Assembly (NCBI RefSeq): GCF_030362855.1
Contig: NZ_JAUCBP010000002.1
Coordinates: 186,001 to 250,000, forward strand
Direction of reading: 5' to 3'
From: Neoalteromonas arenosi
GTDB lineage: Bacteria > Pseudomonadota > Gammaproteobacteria > Enterobacterales > Alteromonadaceae
DNA length: 64,000 nt
The notes beneath the pieces are model-generated. The model was not told the DNA's origin. It did not search any database and worked only from the letters and a program-made list of their open reading frames with translations. A program made the translations under genes and the position numbers. Numbering within the stretch: the stretch's first letter is position 1; the number at the start of each line of letters is the position of its first letter. Of the stretch, positions 9,645 through 19,087 are shown in pieces.

Positions 9645-9677
9645 TGTAATGTAGCGAAAGGTGAAAAATTGCCGGCA

Positions 9678-10190
9678 TTATAAAGTACGCAGAATTAAAG
9701 TTTTATCTTTTTGCGAAAATTCAACCTGCCGTAAAAAACTCATACCCAGCAAGATTTTCTGCTCGCGCATACCCGGGTTCAAATTAGCCGCAACGTTTTT
9801 CATCGTTATTCCGCCAAGACTTATTTCATCAATCATCGTCTCCGCTACCGTTACAATGCCATTGGCTGTCTGGGCATAGGCTTGACGACCTGGGGTCAAG
9901 CCCAATATTTCACCCATATGTGCAGGGATTGCGACATCAGTTGCGCCGGTATCAATCAGGAATACTACGGGGACATTATTAATAGTGCCACTGGCAACAT
10001 AGTGACCTTGTCGGTTCTGTTCGAGTACGACCTCAACGCGATTTCCAATCATTGAAGAAGAAGGTGAGCGGTTGGGATTGAATTGTGATTCGAGTAGTTC
10101 AGCGAATACGAATGTCACTAAACCAAAACCCGCGATCCAAGCCAAAATAACTACCCATTTTGTCACTGCAGTATCGGGTTGTTGTTGCAT
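9678..10190 (-). CDS. Membrane-anchored retropepsin-like aspartic protease
   Basis: The 170-residue protein has one N-terminal TM helix (about residues 12-31) and a periplasmic clan AA domain with the active-site motif FLIDTGATDVAIP (DTGA near residues 85-88). A second hydrophobic psi-loop-like stretch (KILLGMSFLRQVEF) follows. This matches the bacterial TIGR02281/gag-polyprotein-type protease family. One DTGA motif implies a dimer, as in retroviral proteases. No substrate is known from the sequence. The gene sits between nadC and the divergent ampD. Confidence 0.85.
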   Translation of the reverse strand: MQQQPDTAVTKWVVILAWIAGFGLVTFVFAELLESQFNPNRSPSSSMIGNRVEVVLEQNRQGHYVASGTINNVPVVFLIDTGATDVAIPAHMGEILGLTPGRQAYAQTANGIVTVAETMIDEISLGGITMKNVAANLNPGMREQKILLGMSFLRQVEFSQKDKTLILRTL

Positions 10191-10245
10191 ATCATCTCTT
10201 AGCGATTAACAATATTGGTATTCTACGTAGCATACTCAAAAATTA

Positions 10246-10794
10246 ATGAAAATTGTTGCTGGCTGGCTACAAAATATTCGCCATGTGCCGTCACCGCATT
10301 TTGACCAACGCGACAGCACAGATATCTCGTTGTTGGTGATCCACAATATATCCCTGCCACCCAATAAATATGGTGGAGACGATGTACTGAGATTCTTTCA
10401 AGGCCAATTGGATCACTCCGAGCATCCGTTTTACGCCGAAATCGCTAACTTGCGCGTATCTTCGCACCTATTTATCCGCCGTACAGGAGAAGTAATCCAA
10501 CTGGTTGATTTAAATAATCGCGCATGGCATGCCGGTGTTTCTAGCTTTCAAGGACGCACGAAGTGCAATGATTACAGCATTGGAATCGAATTAGAGGGTA
10601 GTGACTATGACGTGTTTACAAGTGATCAATATGCGGCGTTACGCTCCGTTACTCAGCTTATAATGCAAGCTTATCCGAATATATCTTTGGGTCGTATTGT
10701 CGGGCATAATGATATCGCACCGGGACGCAAGACAGACCCCGGCCCATACTTCAATTGGCCCTTTTATCGGCAACTAATCAGAGGACAACAATGA
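10246..10794 (+). CDS. ampD: 1,6-anhydro-N-acetylmuramyl-L-alanine amidase AmpD
   Basis: AmpD is a cytoplasmic zinc amidase that removes the peptide from anhydro-muropeptides during cell-wall recycling and so limits AmpR-type beta-lactamase induction. At 182 residues it matches E. coli AmpD. Zinc ligands are in VIHNISLPP (His), WHAGVSSF (His) and GRIVGHNDIAPGRKTDPGP (His and Asp), and the typical NDYSIGIELEG is present. Its stop overlaps the ampE ATG (ATGA). Confidence 0.97.
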   Translation: MKIVAGWLQNIRHVPSPHFDQRDSTDISLLVIHNISLPPNKYGGDDVLRFFQGQLDHSEHPFYAEIANLRVSSHLFIRRTGEVIQLVDLNNRAWHAGVSSFQGRTKCNDYSIGIELEGSDYDVFTSDQYAALRSVTQLIMQAYPNISLGRIVGHNDIAPGRKTDPGPYFNWPFYRQLIRGQQ

Positions 10795-11663
10795 CGCTTT
10801 TGAGTCTGTTATTCGCTTTAATACTAGAACGTGTAACGGTTAAAACTGAACAGTGGCGGGCACAGTATTACAGTCAAATCTACCTCCGCTGGTTGGTAGA
10901 TAAAGATTGGTTGGCAATTACAAGTGATCGCGTTGTACTAATACTCGTGATGCTTGTTCCCGCGTTACTGGTGTATTTCATTGGCGATTGGCTGGGCTCG
11001 GGCTTATTGGGGTTGGTTTTCAATACAGCGATACTTTACATTTGTTTGGGTTGCCCAAATTTGCGAGCCACTTATAAGTGCTTTTTACAGGCAGCCAACC
11101 GCGGCGATGTCGCGGCCTGTGGCTTATACGCAGAAACGTTGGGTCACGATAATGATGATGACAGCGAGTGTGGTTCTTTTGGTCAACACCTAGTCTGGCT
11201 AAACTATACCCATTACGCTGCTATTATTGTTTTCTTTATCGCTTTTGGTGCTGCGGGGGCGGTTTTGTATGTCGTAGCATCGGCATTGCTCAGCTTTGTT
11301 CGAACTGGTTTTGTCAGTGCGTCTGTCGAAGAGACCGACAAGGCGTTACAGGCGATGGGCAGTATTGTGCATTGGCTGGATTTTATACCGGTAAGACTCA
11401 CTGCGTTAGGCTTTCTGCTCGTTGGTCACTTTGGACGTGCAGGTGGAATATGGTTTGAGAAACTATTTGATTTAAGGGTGCCTGCGAAAAGCCTGTTGTG
11501 CCAAGTATCAACAGCAGCTGAAGATATTGAACCCAGCAATTTGCCCGCTAACAGTCCTGAAGCTGTTGTGTTGGAGCCTAAAACCTTAGTTAAATTAGCT
11601 AAGCGCAACATTACCTTTTTAGTTACTGTGGTATCTATCCTCACAGTTGTAGGGGCTCTGTAG
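10791..11663 (+). CDS. ampE: Regulatory signalling modulator AmpE
   Basis: AmpE is an inner-membrane protein genetically linked to AmpD; its biochemical role is unclear. I use the ATG at 10791 (MTLLSLLFALILERV, 290 aa), which overlaps the ampD stop by 4 bp. A longer in-frame start at 10755 lies inside ampD. The N-terminal TLLSLLFALILERV segment, about four to five hydrophobic helices, and the YAETLGH and FDFIPVRLTAL-type motifs fit the AmpE/CobD-like family. Confidence 0.93.
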   Translation: MTLLSLLFALILERVTVKTEQWRAQYYSQIYLRWLVDKDWLAITSDRVVLILVMLVPALLVYFIGDWLGSGLLGLVFNTAILYICLGCPNLRATYKCFLQAANRGDVAACGLYAETLGHDNDDDSECGSFGQHLVWLNYTHYAAIIVFFIAFGAAGAVLYVVASALLSFVRTGFVSASVEETDKALQAMGSIVHWLDFIPVRLTALGFLLVGHFGRAGGIWFEKLFDLRVPAKSLLCQVSTAAEDIEPSNLPANSPEAVVLEPKTLVKLAKRNITFLVTVVSILTVVGAL

Positions 11664-11683
11664 TCAACTAATCCATTGTTTTA

Positions 11684-11705
11684 CCGGCCTCGGCACTGAG
11701 GTCGG
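11684..11705 (+). terminator. Possible transcription-stop hairpin after ampE
   Basis: CCGGCCTC, a 6-nt loop and GAGGTCGG form an 8-bp stem (one G-U wobble) 20 bp after the ampE stop. A smaller GCCC/GGGC hairpin follows near 11720-11734. Neither has a clear T-run, so termination is only suggested. Confidence 0.35.
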
Positions 11706-11831
11706 ATCTCTCAACTAGAGCCCTGTTTACGGGCATTTGCCTGATTCATATAGCGAAATCTAATTATTGCAACAACAAAAAACGTTGTCCAAATGAGGGG
11801 ATTCACCTACACTTACGGGTTAATAGGTTAA

Positions 11832-11846
11832 ATGGTATTACCAATT
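11832..11846 (+). promoter_or_regulatory. PdhR-box-like operator upstream of pdhR
   Basis: The sequence AATGGTATTACCAAT is nearly identical to the E. coli PdhR consensus ATTGGTnnnACCAAT: a TGGT/ACCA inverted repeat with a 3-nt centre. It lies 51 bp upstream of the pdhR start. This suggests pyruvate-responsive autorepression of pdhR-aceE-aceF(-lpd). No second box was seen before aceE. Confidence 0.75.
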
Positions 11847-11897
11847 GTGATTGGATAGGATGATTTGTTTACATTTTGTCCACATCTAAAAAGGTCG

Positions 11898-12656
11898 ATG
11901 TACTCAAACATGCTTAACGTGCGCCAAAAAATTTCAGATGTGATCACCGAAAAGCTCGAATCAATGATTCTTGACGGCTCATGGCTGGCGGGAGAACAGC
12001 TACCATCTGAGCGTGAATTAGCTCAGCAGTTTGCAGTATCTCGACCTTCTCTACGTGAAGCGATACAAAACTTACACAGCAAAGGTTTGGTCACTCGTAA
12101 GCAAGGTGGGGGGACGTTTGTCAGTCGTGAATTGAACTCAGCAATGACCGATCCCTTGTTGGCTTTAGTTGCAGAGCGCCCAGAGACGCAATTTGATTTG
12201 CTCGAGTTTCGCCATGCTTTAGAAGGTATGGCGGCTTATTACGCCGCTTTGCGAGGGCAACAAGAAGATGTATTTGCCTTACAGTCAGCGTTAGACAAAG
12301 TAAACCAAACTGATGAGCAAGATCGCCAAGCTCAGGCTGAAGCGCTTGCAGAATTCTATTTAACTATGGCTAGAGCGTCACACAATATGGTTTTGTTACA
12401 CGTCATGCGGACGATGCAAGCCATGATGGTTGACAATATTCGACGCAACTTAGATATGTTGGCACAACAGCCAGAAGTAGAGCGTGAAATAGGTGAACAG
12501 CGAAAACGCATTGTCACTGCAATCGCAGCGCACGACCCGGGGCTTGCGAGAACCGCTAGCAATGAACATTTGGCCTTTATTGAATCGACATTGTTGAAAA
12601 TTAATCAGCGCGATCTGCGGATGCAGCGCGCATTACGCCGAATTGAATCGGAATAG
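11898..12656 (+). CDS. pdhR: Pyruvate dehydrogenase complex repressor PdhR (GntR/FadR family)
   Basis: This GntR-family regulator has an N-terminal winged helix (LPSERELAQQFAVSRPSLRE, then GLVTRKQGGGTFV) and a C-terminal FCD effector domain. It resembles E. coli PdhR closely across the DNA-binding region. PdhR represses pdhR-aceEF-lpd and is released by pyruvate. I choose the ATG at 11898 (MYSNMLNVRQKISD, 252 aa), preceded by AAAAAGG at about 5 nt. An upstream in-frame start at 11865 would add 11 atypical residues. Direct linkage to aceE and the operator at 11832 support the assignment. Confidence 0.93.
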   Translation: MYSNMLNVRQKISDVITEKLESMILDGSWLAGEQLPSERELAQQFAVSRPSLREAIQNLHSKGLVTRKQGGGTFVSRELNSAMTDPLLALVAERPETQFDLLEFRHALEGMAAYYAALRGQQEDVFALQSALDKVNQTDEQDRQAQAEALAEFYLTMARASHNMVLLHVMRTMQAMMVDNIRRNLDMLAQQPEVEREIGEQRKRIVTAIAAHDPGLARTASNEHLAFIESTLLKINQRDLRMQRALRRIESE

Positions 12657-12743
12657 CACAAGTTTAACTACATTTATCAGTAGTTTGGACTAGGCTTATT
12701 CGGACAGTTTATAACTTGTAAAATGTGAAAATAGGACAGCACC

Positions 12744-15416
12744 ATGGCAGATATGATGCAGCATGACCAAGACCCACTCGAAACTCAAGAGTGGATAGAT
12801 TCTCTTGAGTCAGTCTTAGAAAACGAAGGGGTAGAGCGTGCTCACTTCTTACTCGAATCTTTGATCGAGAAAGCACGTCGCAACGGGGCTCACTTGCCCT
12901 ACGATGCTACCACTGCGTACATCAATAGTATTCCGGCTGGGCAAGAACCCACGATGCCAGGTGATCAAACTATTGAAACTAAGATCCGCAACGCGATCCG
13001 TTGGAATGCGTTGATGATGGTTTTACGCGGGTCAAAGAAAGATCTTGAACTCGGTGGCCATATCTCCAGTTTTGCATCATCAGCGATGTTATACGATGTG
13101 GGCTTTAACCACTTCTTCCGTGCGCCAACCGATGACAATGGCGGTGATTTCTTGTTTGTACAGGGGCATGTATCACCTGGCATTTATTCTCGTGCATTCA
13201 TTGAAGGTCGTTTGAGCGCCGGACAGCTCGATATGTTTCGTCAAGAAGTAGACGGCAAGGGGGTTTCCTCTTACCCTCATCCTAAGTTGATGCCTGACTT
13301 TTGGCAGTTCCCAACCGTATCTATGGGCTTGGGACCAATGCAGGCAATTTATCTTGCGCGTTTCTTAAAGTATTTGACTAATCGCGGCTTGAAAGACTGT
13401 TCTAATCAACGCGTATGGTGCTTCATGGGTGATGGTGAAGTTGACGAGCCAGAAAGCTTGGGGGCGATCGGTTTGGCATCGCGTGAAAACCTCGACAACT
13501 TAACCTTTGTGATTAACTGTAACTTGCAGCGCCTAGATGGTCCGGTGCGTGGTAATGGTAAAATCATTCAAGAGCTAGAAGGGACTTTCCGCGGTGCAGG
13601 TTGGGAAGTAATTAAAGTTATCTGGGGACGTTATTGGGATTCTTTATTGGCCCGCGACACGTCAGGCAAGTTACTCGATCTCATGAACGAGACTGTAGAC
13701 GGTGAATACCAAAACTACAAAGCAAAGGGCGGCGCATACACGCGTGAAAACTTCTTTGGCAAGTATCCCGAGTTGAAAGATATGGTTGCCAATATGTCAG
13801 ACGAAGATATCTGGCGTCTCAACCGCGGTGGTCACGACCCCGTTAAAGTTTACGCGGCTTATAAGCGTGCTACTGAAACCGAAGGTCGCCCACAGGTTAT
13901 CCTTGCCAAGACTGTTAAAGGATACGGTTTAGGCGAAGCTGGTGAGGGTAAAAATATTGCCCACAACGTTAAAAAGATGGATACAGAATCGGTTAAGAAA
14001 TATCGAGACCGCTTTAATATTCCATTGTCTGATGAAGAGTGTGCCGATTTAAGTTACTACCGTTTTGATGAAGATAGCCCTGAAATGCGCTATCTACGTG
14101 AGAAGCGTGAAGCTCTGAACGGCTACATGCCCGTGCGTCGCGAGAACAGTACTGAAGAGTTACCAGCGCCACCGCTGAAAGCATTTGAAGCTATTACCAA
14201 AGGTTCAGGTGATCGCGAGATTTCCACAACTATGGCTTTTGTTCGTGTGCTAACCGTCATGCTAAAAGACAAGCAAATAGGTTCACGTGTGGTCCCAATC
14301 ATCCCTGATGAGGCCCGTACCTTTGGAATGGAAGGTTTATTCCGCCAAGTCGGGATCTACAGTAATTCTGGACAAAAATATATCCCACAAGACAAAGACC
14401 AGGTGGCTTACTACCGCGAAGACAAGAAAGGTCAAGTGTTACAAGAAGGCATCAACGAATTAGGTGCAATGTCGTCTTTTGTGGCAGCTGGCACGTCGTA
14501 CTCGCTAAACAACTTGCCGATGTTACCTGTGTATATCTACTACTCAATGTTTGGTTTCCAACGCGTGGGTGATATGGCATGGGCTGCTGGTGATTCGCAG
14601 ACGAGAGGCTTTTTGGTCGGCGGTACAGCGGGTCGTACAACGCTAAACGGTGAAGGTTTGCAGCACCAAGACGGACACAGTCATATTCAAGCGGGCTTGA
14701 TCCCGAACTGTGTATCTTATGATCCAACCTTTGGTTACGAAGTTGCTGTGATTGTCCAAGACGGTATTCGCCGAATGTTAGAGAATCAAGAGAACGTGTT
14801 CTATTACCTCACAGTGATGAATGAAAACTACGTTCAACCCGAAATGCCCAAAGGTTGTGAAGAGGGTATTATCAAAGGTATTTATCCGCTTGAAAAAGTG
14901 GGCAATGCCAATGCCAAGAAGAAAGTGAAACTGCTGGGCTCTGGTACCATTTTGCTACAAGTCCAAAAAGCCGCTCAAATTCTTCACGATGAGTTTGGCG
15001 TTGCCTGTCAGGTATACAGTGTAACTTCATTCAATGAGCTGGCGCGCAACGGCCAAGACGTAGAACGAGAAAATATGCTCAACCCAGACGGCAAGCAAGC
15101 CAAACCCTATATCACGGAAGTGTTAGAAGAAGGGTTTGAAGGACCAACGATTGCCGCCACTGACTATATCAAAAACTACAGCGACCAAGTTCGCGCCTTT
15201 GTGCCGGGAAGTTATCGCGTGCTAGGGACTGACGGCTTTGGTCGTTCTGACAGTCGTGCGAACTTACGTCGTCACTTTGAGGTAGACGCTGCTCACATTG
15301 CTTATGCGTCGTTGTATGAGCTGTACAAAGCGGGTTCGATAGACGCGAAGACCCTGGCGAAAGCGGCTAAATCGCTGGATATTGACCCAGCTAAACCCAA
15401 CCCGTTTTACGCTTAA
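12744..15416 (+). CDS. aceE: Pyruvate dehydrogenase E1 component (homodimeric type)
   Basis: AceE is the thiamine-diphosphate E1 that decarboxylates pyruvate and reductively acetylates the lipoyl groups of AceF. At 890 residues it matches the E. coli homodimeric E1 (887). The TPP/Mg motif begins MGDGEVDEPES and continues to NCNLQRLDGPVRGN. Other landmarks are RDRFNIPLSD, PIIPDEARTFGMEGLFRQVG, GLQHQDGHSH and FGRSDSRANLRRHFEVDA. It follows pdhR by 87 bp and precedes aceF by 19 bp. Confidence 0.98.
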   Translation: MADMMQHDQDPLETQEWIDSLESVLENEGVERAHFLLESLIEKARRNGAHLPYDATTAYINSIPAGQEPTMPGDQTIETKIRNAIRWNALMMVLRGSKKDLELGGHISSFASSAMLYDVGFNHFFRAPTDDNGGDFLFVQGHVSPGIYSRAFIEGRLSAGQLDMFRQEVDGKGVSSYPHPKLMPDFWQFPTVSMGLGPMQAIYLARFLKYLTNRGLKDCSNQRVWCFMGDGEVDEPESLGAIGLASRENLDNLTFVINCNLQRLDGPVRGNGKIIQELEGTFRGAGWEVIKVIWGRYWDSLLARDTSGKLLDLMNETVDGEYQNYKAKGGAYTRENFFGKYPELKDMVANMSDEDIWRLNRGGHDPVKVYAAYKRATETEGRPQVILAKTVKGYGLGEAGEGKNIAHNVKKMDTESVKKYRDRFNIPLSDEECADLSYYRFDEDSPEMRYLREKREALNGYMPVRRENSTEELPAPPLKAFEAITKGSGDREISTTMAFVRVLTVMLKDKQIGSRVVPIIPDEARTFGMEGLFRQVGIYSNSGQKYIPQDKDQVAYYREDKKGQVLQEGINELGAMSSFVAAGTSYSLNNLPMLPVYIYYSMFGFQRVGDMAWAAGDSQTRGFLVGGTAGRTTLNGEGLQHQDGHSHIQAGLIPNCVSYDPTFGYEVAVIVQDGIRRMLENQENVFYYLTVMNENYVQPEMPKGCEEGIIKGIYPLEKVGNANAKKKVKLLGSGTILLQVQKAAQILHDEFGVACQVYSVTSFNELARNGQDVERENMLNPDGKQAKPYITEVLEEGFEGPTIAATDYIKNYSDQVRAFVPGSYRVLGTDGFGRSDSRANLRRHFEVDAAHIAYASLYELYKAGSIDAKTLAKAAKSLDIDPAKPNPFYA

Positions 15417-15435
15417 GCTGACAGGGAGAAGATAA

Positions 15436-17403
15436 ATGAGCACTAAAGAAGTATTAGTACCTGATGTCGGTGATGATGAAGTTGAAGTTATCGAACTCTG
15501 TGTCGCAGAAGGCGATGAAGTCGCCGAGGATGACTCACTGGTCACTGTCGAAAGTGATAAAGCCAGTATGGATATACCGGCGCCATTTGCAGGTAAGGTG
15601 GCGAGCCTCAAGGTTAAGGTCGGCGACAAAATCAAACAGGGCGATTTGCTGGCTGAACTCAGTGCCGCAGACGCAGCCGAGTCTGCATCAGAAGCGCCTG
15701 CTGCAGAAGAAAAAGACGCTGCGGACGAAGTGCCAGCAACTGCTGAGCCTGAATCTTCAGCAGCAGATAATGCTAGCGCTGGCGGCTCGGTGGTAACCGT
15801 AAAAGTACCTGACATTGGGGATGCCGCTGATGTAGATATCATCGACGTTTTAGTCAGTGTTGGTGATAGCGTCGCAGAAGAAGACGGTTTGATCACATTG
15901 GAAACGGATAAAGCCACAATGGATGTGCCAGCTCCGCAAGCGGGGGTGGTTAAGTCTATTGCGGTTAAAGTTGGCGATAAGGTATCAGAAGGTTCAGTGG
16001 TATTAGAGTTAGAGAGTGCTTCGGGTTCGTCAAATAAGGCACTTGAAAGTACCCCTGCACCAGCCGCCACAAAAGCGGAAGCGCCAGCAAGCGGAGCAAG
16101 CGAAGTCATTGAGGTAACGGTGCCCGATATCGGTGATGCCACAGATGTTGATGTTATTGAAGTGTTGGTTGCCGAAGGTGATTCCGTTGCAGAAGAAGAC
16201 GGTTTGATCACATTGGAAACTGATAAAGCCACAATGGATGTGCCCGCGCCACAAGACGGTGTTGTTAAGGCACTTAAAATTAAAGTAGGCGACAAAGTGT
16301 CCGCTGGCAGTTTAGTGTTAACCCTTGAAGTTCAAGGTGCAGCGCCAGCGCCTGCTGCTGAGTCAGCAGCGCCTAAAGCCGCACCAGCAGAAGCGGCGCC
16401 AACCGCGCAAGCTGCTGCACCTAAGCCGCCGCCCGTACCGCATCATCCATCAGCAGGCGAGAAGAAGCCGTCAGGTAAAGTACACGCTTCGCCTTCTGTA
16501 CGCCGTTTAGCGCGCGAGTTTGGCGTTGACTTAACCCAGGTCAGCGGGACAGGCTCAAAAGGCCGTATTTTAAAAGAAGATGTTCAGTCTTATGTGAAGT
16601 ACGAGTTGTCACGACCGAAGATGACACCAGGCGCCAATGTATCTGCCGGCGGTGGCGGTTTACAAGTACTTGCTCCACCCAAGGTAGATTTCAGTAAATT
16701 TGGTGAGGTTGAAGAAGTACCGCTAACGCGTATTCAGAAGATTTCTGGCCCTAATTTACATCGAAACTGGGTGACGATCCCCCATGTTACGCAGTTTGAA
16801 GAAGCCGACATTACTGACTTAGAAGCATTCCGCAAAGAGCAAAATGCGGTTGCTGAAAAGCGTAAGCTTGGCGTTAAAATCACGCCTTTGGTATTTATGA
16901 TGAAGGCTGTAGCTGATGCACTTAAGGCTTATCCGGTGTTCAATACATCGCTGTCTGAATCGGGTGAATCGTTAATTCAGAAAAAATATTATCACATCGG
17001 TATTGCAGTGGACACGCCGGGAGGTTTGGTCGTTCCAGTGGTTCGAGACGTCGACAAGAAGGGCGTGTTGGAGCTATCCCGCGAATTGATGGATATCAGT
17101 GTGAAAGCGCGCGATGGAAAATTAAAAGCGGCTGATATGCAGGGCAGTTGTTTCACAATTTCTAGTCTTGGTGGTATCGGAGGTACGGCCTTTACCCCGA
17201 TCGTCAATGCACCGGATGTCGCCATATTGGGCGTATCGAAAAGCGAAATGAAGCCGAAATGGAATGGCAAGGAATTCGAGCCGCGTTTAATGCTGCCGTT
17301 ATCGCTGTCCTACGACCATCGTGTTATTGACGGTGCGGTTGCGGCAAGGTTTGCTGTACACCTTAGTAATGTCTTGGGCGATTTACGTCAGATTTTACTG
17401 TAA
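15436..17403 (+). CDS. aceF: Dihydrolipoamide acetyltransferase (PDH E2), three lipoyl domains
   Basis: AceF forms the PDH core and transfers acetyl groups from lipoyl arms to CoA. The 655-residue protein has three N-terminal lipoyl domains, at about residues 3-75, 117-190 and 222-295, each with a lipoylated Lys (SDKASMD, TDKATMD, TDKATMD). Ala/Pro/Glu-rich linkers separate them. An E3-binding domain follows ([17 protein letters not shown], about residues 352-390), then the catalytic domain ending with the active-site [10 protein letters not shown]. Lipoyl domains 2 and 3 are almost identical over a 56-nt stretch (see findings). The linkers produce long but meaningless antisense reading frames. 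Confidence 0.98.
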   Translation: MSTKEVLVPDVGDDEVEVIELCVAEGDEVAEDDSLVTVESDKASMDIPAPFAGKVASLKVKVGDKIKQGDLLAELSAADAAESASEAPAAEEKDAADEVPATAEPESSAADNASAGGSVVTVKVPDIGDAADVDIIDVLVSVGDSVAEEDGLITLETDKATMDVPAPQAGVVKSIAVKVGDKVSEGSVVLELESASGSSNKALESTPAPAATKAEAPASGASEVIEVTVPDIGDATDVDVIEVLVAEGDSVAEEDGLITLETDKATMDVPAPQDGVVKALKIKVGDKVSAGSLVLTLEVQGAAPAPAAESAAPKAAPAEAAPTAQAAAPKPPPVPHHPSAGEKKPSGKVHASPSVRRLAREFGVDLTQVSGTGSKGRILKEDVQSYVKYELSRPKMTPGANVSAGGGGLQVLAPPKVDFSKFGEVEEVPLTRIQKISGPNLHRNWVTIPHVTQFEEADITDLEAFRKEQNAVAEKRKLGVKITPLVFMMKAVADALKAYPVFNTSLSESGESLIQKKYYHIGIAVDTPGGLVVPVVRDVDKKGVLELSRELMDISVKARDGKLKAADMQGSCFTISSLGGIGGTAFTPIVNAPDVAILGVSKSEMKPKWNGKEFEPRLMLPLSLSYDHRVIDGAVAARFAVHLSNVLGDLRQILL

Positions 17404-17539
17404 ACATAGGATTTCAGTGTGATAAGCGTTTATTTCACTGAATATTTTTGCACATCCGAGCGCAGGCGATTAGAATCTGCGCAAGCGTATGCCTTGGCAG
17501 TTACAAGGCAGTGTGTTTTGGAATTTAATTGAGGTCGTA
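17404..17539 (+). other. aceF-lpd intergenic region with weak hairpin
   Basis: TTCAGTG (17413-17419) can pair with CACTGAA (17436-17442) and is followed by TATTTTT. This is a weak terminator-like or attenuating structure with a 16-nt loop. It may let lpd be expressed partly separately from aceEF, as is useful because E3 also serves the 2-oxoglutarate dehydrogenase and glycine cleavage complexes. No PdhR box was seen in this gap. Confidence 0.4.
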
Positions 17540-18961
17540 ATGAGCGAAATAAAAACTCAGGTAGTAGTGTTAGGTGCTGGTCCTGGTGGTTACTCAGCTG
17601 CATTTAGAGCAGCGGATTTAGGTTTGGATGCAGTGGTCGTTGATGCGCGTGAAACGCTAGGTGGCGTCTGTCTTAATGTAGGGTGTATTCCTTCTAAAGC
17701 ATTGCTGCACGTAGCTAAAGTCATTCAGGAAGCAAAACATCTATCAAGCCACGGCGTTACTTTTGGCGAGCCGACATTTGACCTCGATAAAATTCGCGCT
17801 TGGAAAGACAGTGTTGTAAACCAGTTAACCAAAGGTCTAGCTGGCATGTCGAAAATGCGCAAAGTTAAGCATGTCCAAGGCTACGGTAAATTTACCGGCG
17901 CCAACACACTTGAAGTAGAAGGCAAAGATGGCAAAACCACAATCACCTTTGAACACGCTATCATTGCTGCGGGTTCTGAGCCAGTTTCGTTGCCGTTTAT
18001 TCCCGCTGATGATCCTCGCGTAATTGATTCAACTGGCGCACTCGAAATGGCCGACATTCCAGAGAAGATGTTGGTACTAGGTGGCGGTATCATTGGTTTG
18101 GAAATGGGGACAGTGTACAACGCGTTAGGCTCAAGCATCGACGTAGTGGAGTTCCTAGACCAGCTTATTCCAGCTGCTGACAAAGATATCGTTAAGGTCT
18201 ATACCAAAACGTTGAAAGGCAAGTTTAATCTTATGCTTGAAACTAAGGTAACTGCGGTTGAAGCGAAAGACGACGGCTTGTACGTGTCATTCGAAGGTAA
18301 GAAAGCCCCGGCAGAGCCAGTGCGCTATGACAAAGTACTTGTTGCGGTTGGTCGTAAACCAAACGGTAAGTTAATCGACGCTGAAAAAGCCGGAGTTAAC
18401 GTCGATGAGCGTGGTTTCATCAATGTTGATAAGCAATTGCGCACTAACGTTAGCCACATTCACGCCATTGGTGATGTGATAGGGCAGCCGATGCTGGCGC
18501 ACAAAGCAGTACACGAAGGTCATGTTGCGGCAGAAGTTATTGCGGGTAAGAAGCACTACTTTGACCCGCGCTGCATTCCTTCAGTAGCTTACACTGAGCC
18601 AGAAGTAGCTTGGGTAGGTTTAACCGAGAAAGAAGCCAAAGAGCAGGGTGTTAACTACGAATCTGCAACTTTCCCATGGGCAGCATCAGGACGAGCGATT
18701 GCGTCGGCAGCGACCGATGGTATGACGAAGATGATCTTCGACAAAGACACTGGCCGCGTTATCGGTGGTGCGATTGTGGGTACTAATGCCGGTGAAATGC
18801 TGGGTGAAATTGGTCTTGCTATCGAGATGGGGGCGGATGCTGAAGATGTTGCATTGACTATCCATGCTCACCCAACCTTGAACGAATCGATCGGTTTGGC
18901 TGCTGAAATTTTTGAAGGTAGCATTACAGACATGCCGAATCCAAAAGCGAAAAAACGCTGA
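17540..18961 (+). CDS. lpd: Dihydrolipoamide dehydrogenase (E3)
   Basis: Lpd is the FAD flavoprotein that reoxidises dihydrolipoyl groups with NAD+. It serves PDH, 2-oxoglutarate dehydrogenase and the glycine cleavage system (encoded at 37510-41998). The FAD motif VVVLGAGPGGYSAAFRAADL and redox-active GGVCLNVGCIPSKALL are at the N-terminus. The NAD-binding GGGIIGLEMG is central, and the dimer-interface catalytic pair HAHPTLNES is near the end. I use the ATG at 17540 (MSEIKTQ, 473 aa, GAGG site 6-9 nt upstream), matching E. coli Lpd. The in-frame start at 17489 adds an unrelated leader. Confidence 0.97.
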   Translation: MSEIKTQVVVLGAGPGGYSAAFRAADLGLDAVVVDARETLGGVCLNVGCIPSKALLHVAKVIQEAKHLSSHGVTFGEPTFDLDKIRAWKDSVVNQLTKGLAGMSKMRKVKHVQGYGKFTGANTLEVEGKDGKTTITFEHAIIAAGSEPVSLPFIPADDPRVIDSTGALEMADIPEKMLVLGGGIIGLEMGTVYNALGSSIDVVEFLDQLIPAADKDIVKVYTKTLKGKFNLMLETKVTAVEAKDDGLYVSFEGKKAPAEPVRYDKVLVAVGRKPNGKLIDAEKAGVNVDERGFINVDKQLRTNVSHIHAIGDVIGQPMLAHKAVHEGHVAAEVIAGKKHYFDPRCIPSVAYTEPEVAWVGLTEKEAKEQGVNYESATFPWAASGRAIASAATDGMTKMIFDKDTGRVIGGAIVGTNAGEMLGEIGLAIEMGADAEDVALTIHAHPTLNESIGLAAEIFEGSITDMPNPKAKKR

Positions 18962-18984
18962 GTTCGGAATCACTAATAAATAGC

Positions 18985-19013
18985 AAAACAGCGCCCTTGG
19001 GCGCTGTTTTTTT
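18985..19013 (+). terminator. Rho-independent terminator after lpd
   Basis: AACAGCGCC, a CTTG tetraloop and GGCGCTGTT, followed by a run of T, form a strong 9-bp hairpin 26 bp after the lpd stop. It closes the pdhR-aceE-aceF-lpd block. Confidence 0.93.
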
Positions 19014-19087
19014 ATGTGTCTCGACGACAAAATATGCTTTACTAGCCAAAAGGTTGGTCGCACGTATGACGTATGTAGAGGTGAACA

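Noticed and set aside
15264-16295. Long minus-strand open frame of 343 codons opposite aceF
   Set aside because: It is a low-complexity Ser/Ala/Thr product caused by the Ala/Glu-rich linkers and repeated lipoyl domains of aceF on the other strand.
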